Shown here: positions 1-11,750 of the stretch, piece by piece
How the letters are laid out: each line of letters starts with the position of its first letter
Numbering within the stretch: position 1 is the stretch's first letter
Source: Paraphaeosphaeria minitans
Taxonomy: Eukaryota > Ascomycota > Dothideomycetes > Pleosporales > Didymosphaeriaceae
Length of the DNA stretch: 64,000 nucleotides
Direction: 5' to 3'
Assembly: GCA_015832175.1 (NCBI GenBank)
Contig: WJXW01000008.1
Location: 1,984,001 to 2,048,000 of the forward strand
The notes under the pieces: model-generated
What the model saw: only the letters and a program-made list of their open reading frames with translations
The model's database searches: none
Told to the model about the DNA's origin: nothing
Translations under genes and position numbers: made by a program

Positions 1-172
1 CGTTGCTCATGGCGGGCTCGTCGTGTGCATAGGGCGAGGAGAGATCAACGCGGGACTCGGCGCCGCTGGTGGCGACGTTGGTAAGGGGCGCATGACGGCT
101 CTGAGGCAGAGGAATGTGGCGACCGGTGCGGTAGGGCGAGTTGTGGGAGGCGTGCCGGTCGTACGAGGTCAT
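1..172 (-). CDS. 5' end of an unrecognised gene, cut by the window edge
   Basis: An open frame begins with ATG at 172 and runs 57 codons to the left edge without a stop. The peptide is hydrophilic and rich in Ser, His, Arg and Pro (it starts MTSYDRHASHNSPYRTGRH), as in disordered N-termini of fungal membrane or cell-wall enzymes. No domain is visible, so no function is assigned. The frame is also open upstream of the ATG for at least a dozen codons, so the true start could lie further right or in another exon. The start is chosen because it is the first in-frame ATG and codon use looks normal. The rest of the gene lies outside the window. Confidence 0.45.
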   Translation of the reverse strand, partial: MTSYDRHASHNSPYRTGRHIPLPQSRHAPLTNVATSGAESRVDLSSPYAHDEPAMSN

Positions 173-2029
173 TGTGTGCCAGAACGACTTCCACGAGTCT
201 GATATGCTGCTCGCCATTAGCGGTGCCGTCGATGCTGGCGTCCCCAGGGGAAAGCTTACGATTGTGCCATGGCGGCGGCGGTGAAGGAGCGGTGGGTTCA
301 GACTGCGCTGCAGACGGGCGACGTCGGGGTGCTTCGGTGAGTGCGAGAGCGGTCTGCGGTCTGCGGTCTGCGGGCGCGGGTGAGGGCGAAGATGAGGGCG
401 ACGGCGAGGGTGAGGGCGACGGTCTGGGAGGAGAGTCCAAGGAAAGAGCCCTGTTGTAGTCTGGGAAGTCGGCTGCACGGGCCAAGGGTGTCTCCCAAGG
501 CGAGATAGTGCGTCACTGGTAAAGGGATAATTGCACGCCTGCTTGCGACGCTCTGGGCTGGACGACGGTGTTATTATGCGCTGCCGGCAACAACATCAAC
601 ATGAACAGCAACAGAACAGCAACAAGAGGTACGGGGCGCCCGTTGTTCGGGTGGTGCTCTGTTTTGTTGTTTCGGCCATGCTAGCTTTGCGCGACCCTCG
701 ACGCTACGCCGGCTTTGCATCCTGCCCTGGGCAACCCGTGGTCGCAATGCTGTCCGCTCACTCTCTTCACTCGCGGACTTCCTCCAGACCGACGGCGTGT
801 ATTAATAGGCGGGTGCGAGGTCCGCGTGTGTGAGCCCCTTTTCGCATGTGTGCACTGTGAAGCCGCGATGGTCTAACGGCCCACGCGTGGACCTCGTCGA
901 TCCGAGGACGCCCTGCCATTCGCCATTCGCCATTCGCCACGCCAGCGCCCGTCGCTGTCCCTGAGCTGCTCCCGCCCACCAACCTTGTGTTTCACCGTTT
1001 CACCGTTTCACGCCTCTTTCTGGCCAACGTCGTGTCCCAGGCTCCCAGCCCTTACACGTCCGCCGCCGTCGTGTGCTCATCGTGTCTGCGCCGCCATCAA
1101 CCTCAAGCGTCAACGGGCGGTTCGACAAGGCCCCAGGAATGGGTGGTCTACCTACCATGCAAACATGCAGGCTAGGAAACTACGTATGGCTCCCCGCACG
1201 GCAGCGCTGCCTATGCACACCACTGTACTCGACATGATCCCCTCGACAATGAGTCCACTCGGTAGCTGAGACGGGGCGGTCTGAGCGGCAAACGCTTGGG
1301 TTGACCGTTGTTATAAGTCTGACACGCGCACCTGGCCTAGTCCATCACTGCGATTTATACCAAACATCATAACATCATATACCTACGGTAATATGCAAGC
1401 GACAGGTCCGAAAACACAGAGGCCACTTATATTCATCAGGCCCCACTACCACCACTACGCCCGCTACGTTGAAACCTGGCACTGCCATCGCTTACCTGTA
1501 TCACCGTTTCTCAAGCCCCTTCAGGTGCTACGCCTCGTGGCCTTCCATTGGCAACGTACTCGGTGGTTCGGGCTGGTGGCGCCGCCATCTCGGCTGCTGT
1601 GCGCCGCTGTGCATCATATACATGCCTCTCCCCGGTCGCCAGAGTCTCCCGCCGCCCTGTCTTGCCCGAGTTGACCTGCAGCACGTTGATTACGGGAAAG
1701 GAGCCTGTGACGTGCCCTCGCGCGCCGACAGCACGAGCCTGCAAGTTGCCCGATCCAAGCTGTACCGACCCATCGCTGCCTAGCAATAGGGAAAGCTCAC
1801 GACCAGAAACATCCAGTCTACCTAGCGGTTGCGCGAGCATGCGCTAGTCCTTACCCCGGATTTCCGCATCTTCCATAGCACATCTTAGCCACGTGGACCG
1901 GAGCAAAGATACGAGACATGGCTGGCCAACGGTCCGTGGCAAACCACCATTTGCTAACTACGTCCGTACTCCAGCCCACGGCCTTCGTCCACCGTCTCAT
2001 TTTGGTGTGAACAAAACCCAGGGTCCTAC
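173..2029. other. gene-poor interval
   Basis: About 1.85 kb with only short, overlapping open frames on both strands and none with a recognisable domain or convincing codon use. A GA/GC-rich simple-sequence stretch lies near 370-430. I see no RNA gene or mobile element here. The right end adjoins the decayed gene that starts at about 2030. Confidence 0.5.
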
Positions 2030-3910
2030 ATATGGCGCAGTTTCATCCTAGGTCTCACATGCCGGCCTTCCCCAGGTCTCACTGCACCTGAGAAGGATGC
2101 TGAGAGATTCTCTCGCTCTTCGTCCGCCCACTCATAAGCCATGGCGCAAAGCATCCAAGGATTGGAGGCTTCGGCGGGTTGTTTCTCTACATGACGATGG
2201 TTCTCCGCACTGACGCCAAAGTATAGCTCCAACAGTGCACCAGCAAGCGCCAGCAAGACCGTGTTTTGTTCTGGAAGCTCCTCTTGGACCATCATTGATG
2301 AGAGCAGCCACAACTTCGACTTCCGGCACTACGTATGGTCGGTCAATGTCTACTGACCGGAGACCACTCTCTGTCTGATGGAAAAAAAGTCTTTCGCGCA
2401 CCACTGATCTTTGAACTAAGGCGTTGCATTTAACTGCAGGGTGCTGCTTGCAAGTGTGAGAGCCAGACTGTATCGTTCCTTCTTGCTGAGTTTAACAACT
2501 CTTCCTTTGATGGTAGGCGGCTGATCGAGAAGCTATTCCAATGTAAGAAACTCGGTAGGAGCGGCCTGCTTTCCGACAAGCGTAGCCACTGTACAAGCGC
2601 CTCACAGTCTATTCTTTGTATCGAATGAGAAGCTTATACAGTGTGAACTCTTGTGGAGCTTCGGAATCGAGGCGCACAAATCTTGGGCATTCTTCAATTT
2701 CCCCATGGAAGGGGCGCTGACGCCAGCGGTTGTAGGGTCGTCCAGAGAATATGGCGGTGGCGGTAGCGGTAGCGGCTTATCTCGGAAAGAGACTGTTTTC
2801 CGCATCCTGAGGCACAGTGTTAGCCGAATCGTGAGTTGCACCCGTGGTCTCACGAGCAAAGGCTCGGACAACATGAGATCGGTCGCGATTACTTACTTCA
2901 ATAACATGGCCGGAGCAAAGAGAGGTCGTCTTCTCCCTCGTATGCAACGCGAATCTCTGCTGCTTGCCAATTTCCACAACTGCGAGCCTGCTGGATCGCT
3001 TGAGAAAGATACTTTGAAACATGTTCTGGAGCTTTGTGGTAACCTCTTCGTAGTGGCTGTTGTATAGAGGTCGCTACACTGATCTAGCTGGAGGCTGGTA
3101 CGATGCGAGGATTGACAGATACAAGACCAACACAGAGAGCGTTTCGTGCAACGTGAGAGCATATTTTTGGATGTGCTGCAAGCGGTTCGCGAACGATGGT
3201 TTGAAGGTTTTCCGGCGAATTATTTCGATCCTTTCGCTTTTGTCGGTGAATCTCTCAAGCTCTTTGTTGCAGTCGTCCAACTCTTCAAACAATGCTTTGA
3301 TTGACTTTTTGGACCTTCCAAATTTCACCCTTCTGCGGAATTCGAATCGGTCGTTTCCTTTCTTGGGGTTGACTGCCAACATCGCTTCAAGTTCGTTCCG
3401 TGTGAGCTAGCGCTGTAGGTAAGTAAGGAACTCCATACCGATAGTCTACCTAGTGGTGCTACATACCCCAACTGCCCGGTCAAGTTCTAACTTGCGGGCG
3501 ATTTTCTTGGCAATGCGCTCTATATTCCCGATTGTGCCATGATAGGCATTGTATGAGTATCCCAGCCGCTCGCTCAACTTGCGCGCCATTTTGTCTCCCT
3601 TCCATAACTGTCCGTTCGGCTTTTGCAGGAGCTCCGCGAGCTCGAGGAGTATACGAATCGTTTGCGCATAATGTACATGCTGGCTTCAGAGTTTTCGAAT
3701 GAGTGCAGGCAGCTCGCGCTCCCATCGCATGATGCTCTTTACTGGATCGAGACCGTCATGGTATGTTTCGATACCTATAGAACGCTTAGTCAATAACGTT
3801 ACGGGATATGGTAGGACCTTTATCACCAGCTATAATCAGTGGTAATGCGCCCAGGACCTGCCAGTGTGTAATCCGTTACCTAGTCCCATCAATACACACA
3901 ACAACATGCT
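2030..3910 (-). pseudogene. decayed DUF7580 / HeLo-like (prion-inhibition type) fungal gene
   Basis: Read from right to left, pieces in several frames follow the order of the DUF7580 family. They are a hydrophobic N-terminus (VLGALPLIIAG, near 3860), a helical segment with RWERELPAL (about 3730), ELLQKPNGQLWKGDK and YNAYHGTIGNIERI (3500-3660), a helix-rich block with ALFEELDDCNKELERFTDKSERI (3200-3320), the W-C-C-H signature CWSCICQSSHRTSLQLDQ (3080-3140), RKTVSFRDK (2780), QDLCASI (2690) and ERYSLALTLASSTLQLN (2440-2490). The frame carries TGA after IRKL (about 3689), TGA after KNRL (about 2602), TAG after LTLE (about 2530) and TAG after NATP (about 2414). All four are explicable by one C-to-T or G-to-A change. 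At least two frameshifts also occur, near 3135 and 2380. The family is widespread in Pezizomycotina and often linked to heterokaryon incompatibility-like NLR systems; function is otherwise unknown. Boundaries are approximate. Confidence 0.7.
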
Positions 3911-4557
3911 CTTGGCGTTCGATCCGAGCAGCCGAAACACTCACTGCTCACAAATCAGCATTAGGATGTATTGCCAGCAAGACGCCTCACCCAGGCCAGC
4001 AAATTCGATTCCAGACATGACCGCTCTCAAACATTCGCAGGCAGAGCTGTACGGTAGCATAGGTAGTCAAAAGCAGCATTTCTATGCTTGGTAGGCACGA
4101 CCAAAATCAAATCGGCAAGTAGCCACAGAAGCCGACTCTATCATCTCCGTGTATTCATCGTGAGCGTAGGAAAGTGCGATAACAGTTGCGTAAAGGTGCG
4201 CAGGTCGTCGAGGCTATGCGGGAGGGAGGATTGATCAGGGCTGAGCTCGCACAAACCCCGCCATCAGATCGCGACTAGGTAGGTTGTTGTTGAGGAAGGT
4301 GTTACCTTGGGGCCTGAGGCAGGTGCCCCGCTAGCCTGTACGGTATATACCTACGGTACGCGTCATCGCTCCCATAGAAAATACATCACTCTTACACTCT
4401 ACTTTCAACATAGGTGACCCACAAGCACAACCACGCCACGCCGAACAGGCACCTACAGTAAGCCTCTGCTTCGGATAGCAACTGTAAGCGCATCTACCGC
4501 ACATGTGGGCGTACATTTGATGCTCCCCGTTATCATCGTGAGCTATTAGGTAGAGAG
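3911..4557. other. interval between two decayed genes
   Basis: About 650 bp between the N-terminal relic of the DUF7580 gene and the start of the zinc-finger/macro relic on the other strand. Only short random frames are present. The two relics are head to head, so this may once have been a shared promoter region. Confidence 0.35.
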
Positions 4558-7500
4558 ATGTCCGCAATCCGACTAGGCGCAGCAATCAACGTTCGCGAGT
4601 TCCAGAGCCTCATAAACTCACTGGACACTCACCAAGACCATGCAATAGACTCTGAAGCTCTCCAAGATGAGTTTGGAAGATTCAGGGCCTGGAACGGTAA
4701 TCTAGATGTTCCACAGAAGTGTCGCAGCAGTCTAGATTACCGCCTTCGCGATGCACCCCTGCTCTCAAACGAGGTGTCTAAGTTGCTCAAGGAGCTGGAG
4801 GAGAATCTACATGCAAGTAATCGAACTGCCACGCCATCAGTCTTTTTTCCCCCTCAAACTTTCTCCTTTTTTCTGACATTGTTAATGGCGTTCGTCCTCC
4901 ATACGAGCAGCAGTCGCGCCCAGCAGGCTTCGCAGACGAGGATGGACATGATACCTTTTTTAGTGAAGAAGAGGACGAAGGAAGTGATTCAGAAGCCCCC
5001 AAATCCGAGTTAAGCACGCGCTTTGAAGAGGTTGTCGACAGCATCGATCATCGCTACAAGATCTCTGTTAGGATTCGAGCGCCCACTGTCCACACTCGGT
5101 CGCTGAAAGCAGCTTCCTACTAACCCAAAGACCCTAAAACTGGAGTCGACCTACTAAGCCAGTATGCGTTACTTGACAAAAACCATGCACAAGAGCTTTG
5201 TGAGGCATCTCAGGGTACACTACGTTTCGGCGGATGAGCCTACGGAAGAGAAAGAAGACCTAGTGGACCGCCTTGCGAGGGCTGTCACATTGGGCAGGGG
5301 ACAATTCAAATACTGGAGACGACATCGTGACAGACTGGGTATCTCAACGATCCAAGAAGAGCCACAGGCACCAGCTGTAATACAGCGATCAGAGGCTCTT
5401 CATCGGCACGATACCTCGAAGCGCAGCCCGGTACACCAGGTTTCAATGCGTTGCCTAAGCAAGCGCCAAGTCAAAAAACTGGAAAATCCCTTCTTTCTGG
5501 CACTGATGCGACACATCACCATCAATCTTTTGATGATATCGTTGATTCCAAATCCGTTACCAGTTACGCTGTTACCGCCAAGGATCTTTCCGGCAAAGGA
5601 ATTGACCTTCCTCCGCCACCTAAAGCAGCCGATGGCAGTAAAGATTTCGAATGTCCTTACTGCTTCATTATTTGACCCGCGAGATATGGCAAAGCTCGAC
5701 CATGGCGAACGCATGTTCTGCAAGATTTACAACCATATGTCTGCACGTATCCAGAGTGTCAAGTGTCTGATCAGCTTTTTAGGACTCGTCGAGATTGGGT
5801 AGCGCACAAGAGCAGCCACCGCAAGGCACGGAGGTGTCCAGAGCACCCCGAAGCGGTCTATAGATCTCATTCCGGTCTTGAAGAGCACATCAGAACGCAA
5901 CATGGAGACAGCGTACCCGAAAGCAAGATACCTAGCATTGACCAAATGGGCGAGACATCTACTCTCGACTTGCGTCAAAAATGTCCAATTTGCTACGCTT
6001 CGGTAGAGATAGAGGGGATGGGAACCTTTCAGAACCACATTGCAAATAATCTAGAGAGGATAGTGGCCTTCTCGCTACCTGTTGATATGAGTGATGATTC
6101 GGATGGGGGTAGCTTGCGAGCATCTCGTGGGGGCACCATAGCTCGGCGGTACCTCCAGCCAGTCGATCTTCGGAGGGCAGCGATTACTGTGGTTACAGTA
6201 GTGAAGAAGAAATCGTATCGGATCAACTGCCAGATGCGGATGTTACGTTTGACCATAATGCTACAGATCAAGAACTACAAGCTCCCGCTAGAGCACCGGG
6301 ACTTCTCTCTGAGTCGCTGATTCGGGCTCTTCAAGATGACAGCGGGCAGAGAATCGACCTGTGTTTTTACGATCCACAGGCAAATACGACCTTTTCTCCA
6401 ACTTCCTACTCGGGAAGATCTGGGTACCTATTTCTCGAACGAGGGTAACAAGGACACAGCCAGACTGAGTACTCTGATACAAGAGGTGTACACGCAGGTA
6501 AATCTCGTCAACCAAGACATTAAGAACATTTAACGCTGAGGCCATAAATATGCCGCAACGTGTGGTCCAACAGCTCTCGAACATAGCTGTACTTTTAGAA
6601 AACTTCAAAAAGATAGCATCAGAGGCCATGTTCGAACGCCTCATACGGCGCATAATACGGTACATAGACCTATTGTGCTCAGTCATGAATGCAATCTGCG
6701 AAAACATAACGGAAATGATTAAACTCGCCAAAACAAAGGAGAATCTCGGGATGCCGAGCCACAAGATCCTGTGGGTTGACTATAATGATCACATGTATAC
6801 TTATCAAGTATTGAACATCGTGGAACTGGTCGAAATCACTCAGGAGTTTGCGCAACATCTGAATGACGTCTTGGAGCGCGACGTCGCCGTACCGCACGAG
6901 ATGAAAACAATTAAAATTCAGTTAGGCGTTTGGCTTATAAAGGAGACTGGGCAAGGGCTTTAAAGTACCCGTACTCACTTCAAGGAGGTTATGTTAACAC
7001 GCGAATACCAACAAGACGTGCCAATGTTAATTCGAACTGGCATCGTAAAACTGCATTAAATTCCGACCCTAGCTAAGCTGTACGAGCAGGGCATCCTGCT
7101 AGCAAAAGATACATCAGCTACACCTTCAGCCTGTTTCAACGAAATAGTGTGCCTCACCAAGGAAGATATCACGAAAATAGAGGTCGATATTCTCGGTAAG
7201 CTAGTAACTCACGTTCGTTGTGTATTGATAGCTAACAAGGAGAAGTGAGAAGCACCGATAAAGAATTCTCAGGCATTGGGAGACTGGATCGTACTGTCTT
7301 CTTAGTTGGCGGCCTGGAACTGCAACAAGAATGTGCCAAACATGCGCCTTGTAAGGAAGGGGAGGTCGTACTCACTAGAGGTTATGCACTACCTGCTAAA
7401 CAAGTTCTGCACGCGATACCACCCGCCATCTACAAAACAGATACGTTGCAAGTGCTGCGACAGATGTACAGGAAAATCATCCATATGGCGAGCTATCTGG

Positions 7501-8860
7501 AAGCCAGATCAATAGCGATCTCCACGCTTGGAACAGGTACGTGAAATCAACAAACATGTACTACCATGGGTTCGCTATTCCAGATAATGCTTCCTTTTCC
7601 AAACATAGTAAATAGAGCTGACTGACTGGGTGCAGGTATACTTAAATACCCTAGAACAAACTCTGCAACGATTGCATTAAGGGAAATAAAGGAGTTTTTG
7701 CGATTCGGGGAATCGAACAAACAGAGTAATTCGATCAAGAAAATTGTCCTCATCGTCAGTAGTATCCTGCATGGCACTGTATATAATAGAGGCATACTGA
7801 CCTGAGCCCAGGTTTTCTCCTCCAATAACGAGTTTATTTATAAGTCTCTTCTGCCGGCGTACTTTCCACCTAACGCCTTGAGCATCGATGATCGTGAGAG
7901 TACTCAATCACTCCATAAACGGATTCCTCAAAAGTCTCGTGGTATGCTCACTGCTTTAGGAGAACATATCCGCAGATCAGGCTCTGCGAAGCAGTCTGCT
8001 TCTAACGCACGCCCACTGGAGCCTACCAAGGAGGACACGCTCATTGTCTTCGAAAGTCATGCACGAGGATGCCCGACTTGCAGGAACATCCCCGAACTCT
8101 ACTCAGAAGGTAGAGATTTTTGTGACGATGGATACCGCTTCGCAGCACAAGGTCTACAACATCTTCACATGCGGGCCGATCAATCGGTACATCAGCTTCG
8201 TACTGTAGAAGACTTCCCGCAGGAGATGGATATCCCAGTTGTGTTTCCGCTGTCTCTGGAACTTCTTTAAACGGTCGAAAAAGTTTCCGCGACCCGAACC
8301 AAGACAGAACTTTCGTCAGTAATCAGCCGTCATTAAGGCTTAAGGGTCGCGTTCCAGAAAATGCAGTATACAACATCAAAGTCACTGTCTCTAACCAACC
8401 TCATTTCCAACAAGTGTTCAATCGCATATACATCTGGTCGGATAGTGCGGGTGGATTGCAGCACTTCGAAGCTCCCGTACCAACGCTACACCTGATTCGT
8501 GGCGCACTTCTGATTCGGCAGGGAGGTTATGACAATGTCTTTAAGCCACCCACACGTTTGGAACTATCACCTCGCTCCGTTATTAGCGTACAGTCAGGCA
8601 CCGACATGGTCGTGGATGACCCTAACGTAGATCCTGTTCTCGCGAATGGATCTAGGGACCAGTTCACACTGGGGACTTCGATCGCAATCGGACTGCGATA
8701 TGCTACTGACCCGAGTAAAACACGCTGCGGAGAACGCACCACCTTCGCCAGACTAAGAGGAATTTGGCTTAGCCTTGCCTCAGGGCCGAGCCAAGAAAAG
8801 TTTTGCAAAGGTTTTTTAGTTGTCACAAGCGACAGAGAGCTAGGAAACTTTGAATGTTGA
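4558..8860 (+). pseudogene. decayed large gene: C2H2 zinc fingers, helical region, macro domain, C-terminal domain
   Basis: Successive segments read as one long fungal protein. An N-terminal helical part (4558-4812, with EALQDEFGRFRAWNGNLD and SSLDYRLRDAPLLS) is followed by a probable intron at about 4815-4890 and an acidic stretch FFSEEEDEGSDSEAPKSE. Zinc-finger-like motifs CPYC, CTYPEC-H-H, CPEH-H-H and CPIC-H-H lie at about 5650-6060. A helical region (LIQEVYTQVNLVNQDIK; RLIRRIIRYIDLL; 6450-7180) precedes a macro-domain-like segment (7255-7690, with SGIGRLDRTVF, GEVVLTRGYALPAKQVLHA and SIAISTLGTG). The end carries ESHARGCPTCRNIPELYSEGRD and a beta-rich tail to 8860. Decay includes TAA at 5121, TGA at 5673, TAA at 6961, an in-frame TAA near 7057, and frameshifts near 5200, 5415 and 8268. 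I infer one ancestral gene because the order is collinear, on one strand, without gaps. Two adjacent genes cannot be excluded. Macro domains bind ADP-ribose derivatives. Confidence 0.65.
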
Positions 8861-10300
8861 GCAATCCGAAGCGTCGATCTTTGTAAGGCCGGGCAGCCTT
8901 GAGATTCTCCGAGGTCCTTAGAAGTTTACATGGCGGCTGAAGCTAAAGTCTTACTCAATCATCGAAGAGCAAGCGGTGGCGTATGAGATACACGCGTAGG
9001 GCCTGTAGGCCCTACAGGACGAGCTCCCGAGAAGAGCTCACACGACCTAGACGAGCTTCCCACTCAGCTTACTGCTTTCTTATGTAACCTAAGGCTATAT
9101 AGACGCACTTCTGAGCAGACTTCTCTTGTTCAGTGACAATACACTTGATCACCCTAAGCAGTATTTTAGATACCTTATTAGCAAGTCTTCAACATGCTGT
9201 AGATTCCTCGGGGAGATCGCCTATGACTCCTCAGCCTCCTACATCTACTCAAGACACTTCGGGGACTCAGTTCAGTCTTGACGAGAGGTTCGAGGCTCTG
9301 AATCAACGCTTGCAAAATGAGCACCACCACCATAGCGCACAATCACGGCCGGAACGTCTGGGAGACTCCGATGTATAGTCCTTCCTGGTAGCAAATACAC
9401 GAACGCAACCGATTAGCCGCATCTCGGCCTCGATGACGGTGGTGTTGCAGAAGAGCCTGTTGGCTGGGGTACAATATTACATAATCGCAGACCGTCAGAC
9501 GTGGCAGAAACGAGCCTACGGATCGGACCTCGCTATAGAGGAAACAGAATTCGGGTGAATATCTGGCAGCAACGTCCTAGAGCATCGAATTCTCGCGTTC
9601 ATTGAGTGGCTCCCACAAGGTAGATACGAAGGCTTGGTGTTTCTGAGCAAGAGCTTGTGGCAAAGCTATGCTAGTCAATCGTGGACATCATAGATGCAGC
9701 TGAGCATCTTTGGTCACCTAACTTGATCGAAGCATTATCTGGTCGCGAACAGAGGCACAATGGCCAAGACCCGCATCGCTTCAGTGCAACGCCTGAGACC
9801 AGCACCGAGAGTTACGAGCCAACAGCGGAAGACCTGCTCCCTGAGTCATCATAAACCTCCGTCGCCGAACCCAGCGACCCTGTCGATACAAACTGACACG
9901 CCTTATCGACCCCAAATTGGTTCCGCTTGAAGAACTCAACATCGAGGCCTACTTCGATCACGAGCTCATGTCCTCTACCCAGATCGACAAGAAATCGATG
10001 TACGAAGAAGCGCTCGTAATGGCTGGGCTATCGCCTACCGAGAGGAAGGGTGTTGGCATGTTTCGAGGTGTATCGGGAAGGAGGAGGTGCTACGGCTTCA
10101 TGGGAGCAAAGATGGGACTAGTGATTGCCTGGATAGACTCTCGGTGGTCAAGTTACTGACCACGCGATGTAAATGGGCCATATTAGATATGTGGAGATAG
10201 TGAGTGCTTTTATTGGTTGTGCGAAAGTAGAAAAACATCATGGCATGCCCATCCCTCGACAATACTTCCCACAAATGCTCATCAACGGTGATGTACCTCA
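8861..10300 (+). pseudogene. unrecognised coding-like remnant
   Basis: Short open segments with protein-like composition are scattered in different plus-strand frames. One at 9160-9378 is Ser/Thr/Gln-rich and contains FSLDERFEALNQRLQNEHHHH. Another near 9480-9590 reads RPSDVAETSLRIGPRYRGNR in a second frame. Another at 9917-10159 starts MVPLEELNIEAYFDHELM. They are interrupted by stops, and I do not recognise a family. The block continues the decayed region to its left and ends before the intact minus-strand gene at 10301. It may be one decayed gene or a chance collection; confidence is low. Confidence 0.25.
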
Positions 10301-11405
10301 TTAGGATTCGACAGCCCCACCCACCGTCTCCTTCGCAGCAGGCAAGGCAGGTTTCTCCGTGCGCGCAGCATTCTCGTCGACATCGACAATCTTCAGGATC
10401 TTTACTGGCGAGCGGTTGGGCGAATGATTCGTCTCATCCCTCAGGCTCTCCGTGACCTTCTCCAACGCTCTTCCGGTGTCTCTTCCGGTGTCTCTTCCGG
10501 TGTCTCTTCCCTGCACCGTCCCATCCGAATCATCGTGATCTTTAGCACACCATTTGGCATCTTGACCGTCGTCACTGAGGGTGATCTCCCGCTTCTCGCT
10601 CGCTCCACTGCTCACCCATCCTGCGCGACTGCCGGTGAACCTGTCGACTCTATCGCTAATACTCTTTCTGTCCAATACACTGTCTGCACCCTGGGTGAAC
10701 CTAAAAACCATTAACACATACCCTTCCTCCATGAATGATGGACCAAACTCACCACTTCACCACATACCACCCAGCCAGTCCCCACAGAAACAAAAAACTC
10801 GCCGTGAACGTCGCCAAGAATAGCGTGGGCACAAGGAACAGCAGCGCCACGCTGACCATAAAGAAGGTGAAGAAGACAGCGGCGAGGATGCTGGCGAGGA
10901 GCGCGGTGACGAGGGAGAAGACGAAGATGGATAGGGTGAAGAGGGTAAAGAGGAGGATGGGAACGCCCTAAGGTGCGGGTTAAAAGAAAGTTAGCGTGAG
11001 TTGAGTCGCAATAGTGTATGTTTTGTTTGGCTCCGTAAGAAATAGGTGTTTCTCTTTGCAAGCAAGAACACATCCATTTGCTCTGGGTGGTTTGCTTACG
11101 GTGAGGACGACATGGGTAGCTAGAAAGACCTGGATGGGTTAGCGTTGGGAGTTTAAAACGGCATACTAGATTAGAATGCTTGGGATATAGGATAAGGTGA
11201 CGTGGAGACGATGTGGTTCTTTCAAAGGGACGGGAGCAATAGTAAGGGTACCTACGGCAAGCTTGGGGTTGTTGTTTGCCAACTGCTGAAGCTTCGAAAG
11301 CAGCTCATCTCGCTTGTCTGGCGGGAGCATCTTGTTAAGGCCATTGGTCGTGTTGGTCCACAGCTTTCCGAGTATTGACTGGATGCTGTTAACTAGACCG
11401 GGCAT
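10301..11405 (-). CDS. promethin/LDAF1-like membrane protein
   Basis: The model has four exons: 11405-11256, 11129-11100, 10967-10753 and 10700-10301. They join in frame to 264 aa. Residues 1-50 are amphipathic and polar (MPGLVNSIQSILGKLW). Residues about 51-130 hold several consecutive hydrophobic segments rich in Leu, Phe and Val (FLATHVVLTG, FTLFTLSIFVFSLVTALL, FLWGLAGWYVVKW). The remaining 130 residues are charged and disordered and contain three GRDT repeats. This layout matches fungal homologues of promethin/LDAF1 (lipid droplet assembly factor, seipin partner in the ER), which is a family-level inference. Exon 2 is only 30 nt, and its placement is supported because it restores a continuous hydrophobic segment and the frame. 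The start codon is 346 bp from the divergent RPA49 start. Confidence 0.75.
10468..10511. repeat. 12-bp tandem repeat inside the promethin-like gene
   Basis: About 3.6 direct copies of ctcttccggtgt. They encode the repeated GRDT tetrapeptide on the minus strand. The unit is a multiple of three, so copy-number change would keep the frame. Confidence 0.9.
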
Positions 11406-11750
11406 GGTGTATCTGGAATGCTTCTGTTCGGGTGGATAGAGTGCTGGTGTATCGCCAAAAGTTCAGACTCGTCGCTGACGAACTCTGAAATGATCGAGTA
11501 GAAGGTTTCAGACAGGAAGATAAGCTGACACGATGCAGGTTGAACTACACGCGCAGTTGCGGTTACGATTCTGGTAAGACGTACCCAGGGATGGCGTTCA
11601 CGCTAACCGTCATACCCGGAAAGCGCGCGCACCGCCACATTGTGGCAGCCAGTCGGAGCGAAATCTTGGCGTTCCAAAAAGTTTTGGCTTGCGCGCTGAC
11701 GCCGACAATACACGACCACTGCACCAGATCAGGATTCACAATACAGCATA
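11406..11750. promoter_or_regulatory. divergent promoter between promethin-like gene and RPA49
   Basis: The two start codons are 345 bp apart on opposite strands, with no open frame that would split the interval. Both 5' UTRs and promoters must lie here. No specific factor site was identified. Confidence 0.5.

Noticed and set aside
298..516. 72-codon minus-strand frame with a hydrophobic stretch
   Set aside because: It lies upstream of the partial gene in another frame, with no start context or homology; probably 5' UTR or chance.
3620..3760. Plus-strand reading QELRELEEYTNRLRIMYML with a following GT donor
   Set aside because: It looked like an exon at first, but the minus strand of the same bases carries the better family match (LELAELLQKPNGQLWK), so it is a shadow.
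8970..9030. Short palindromic stretch (gggcctgtaggccctacagg)
   Set aside because: It is an isolated small inverted repeat in decayed DNA, without flanking element features.
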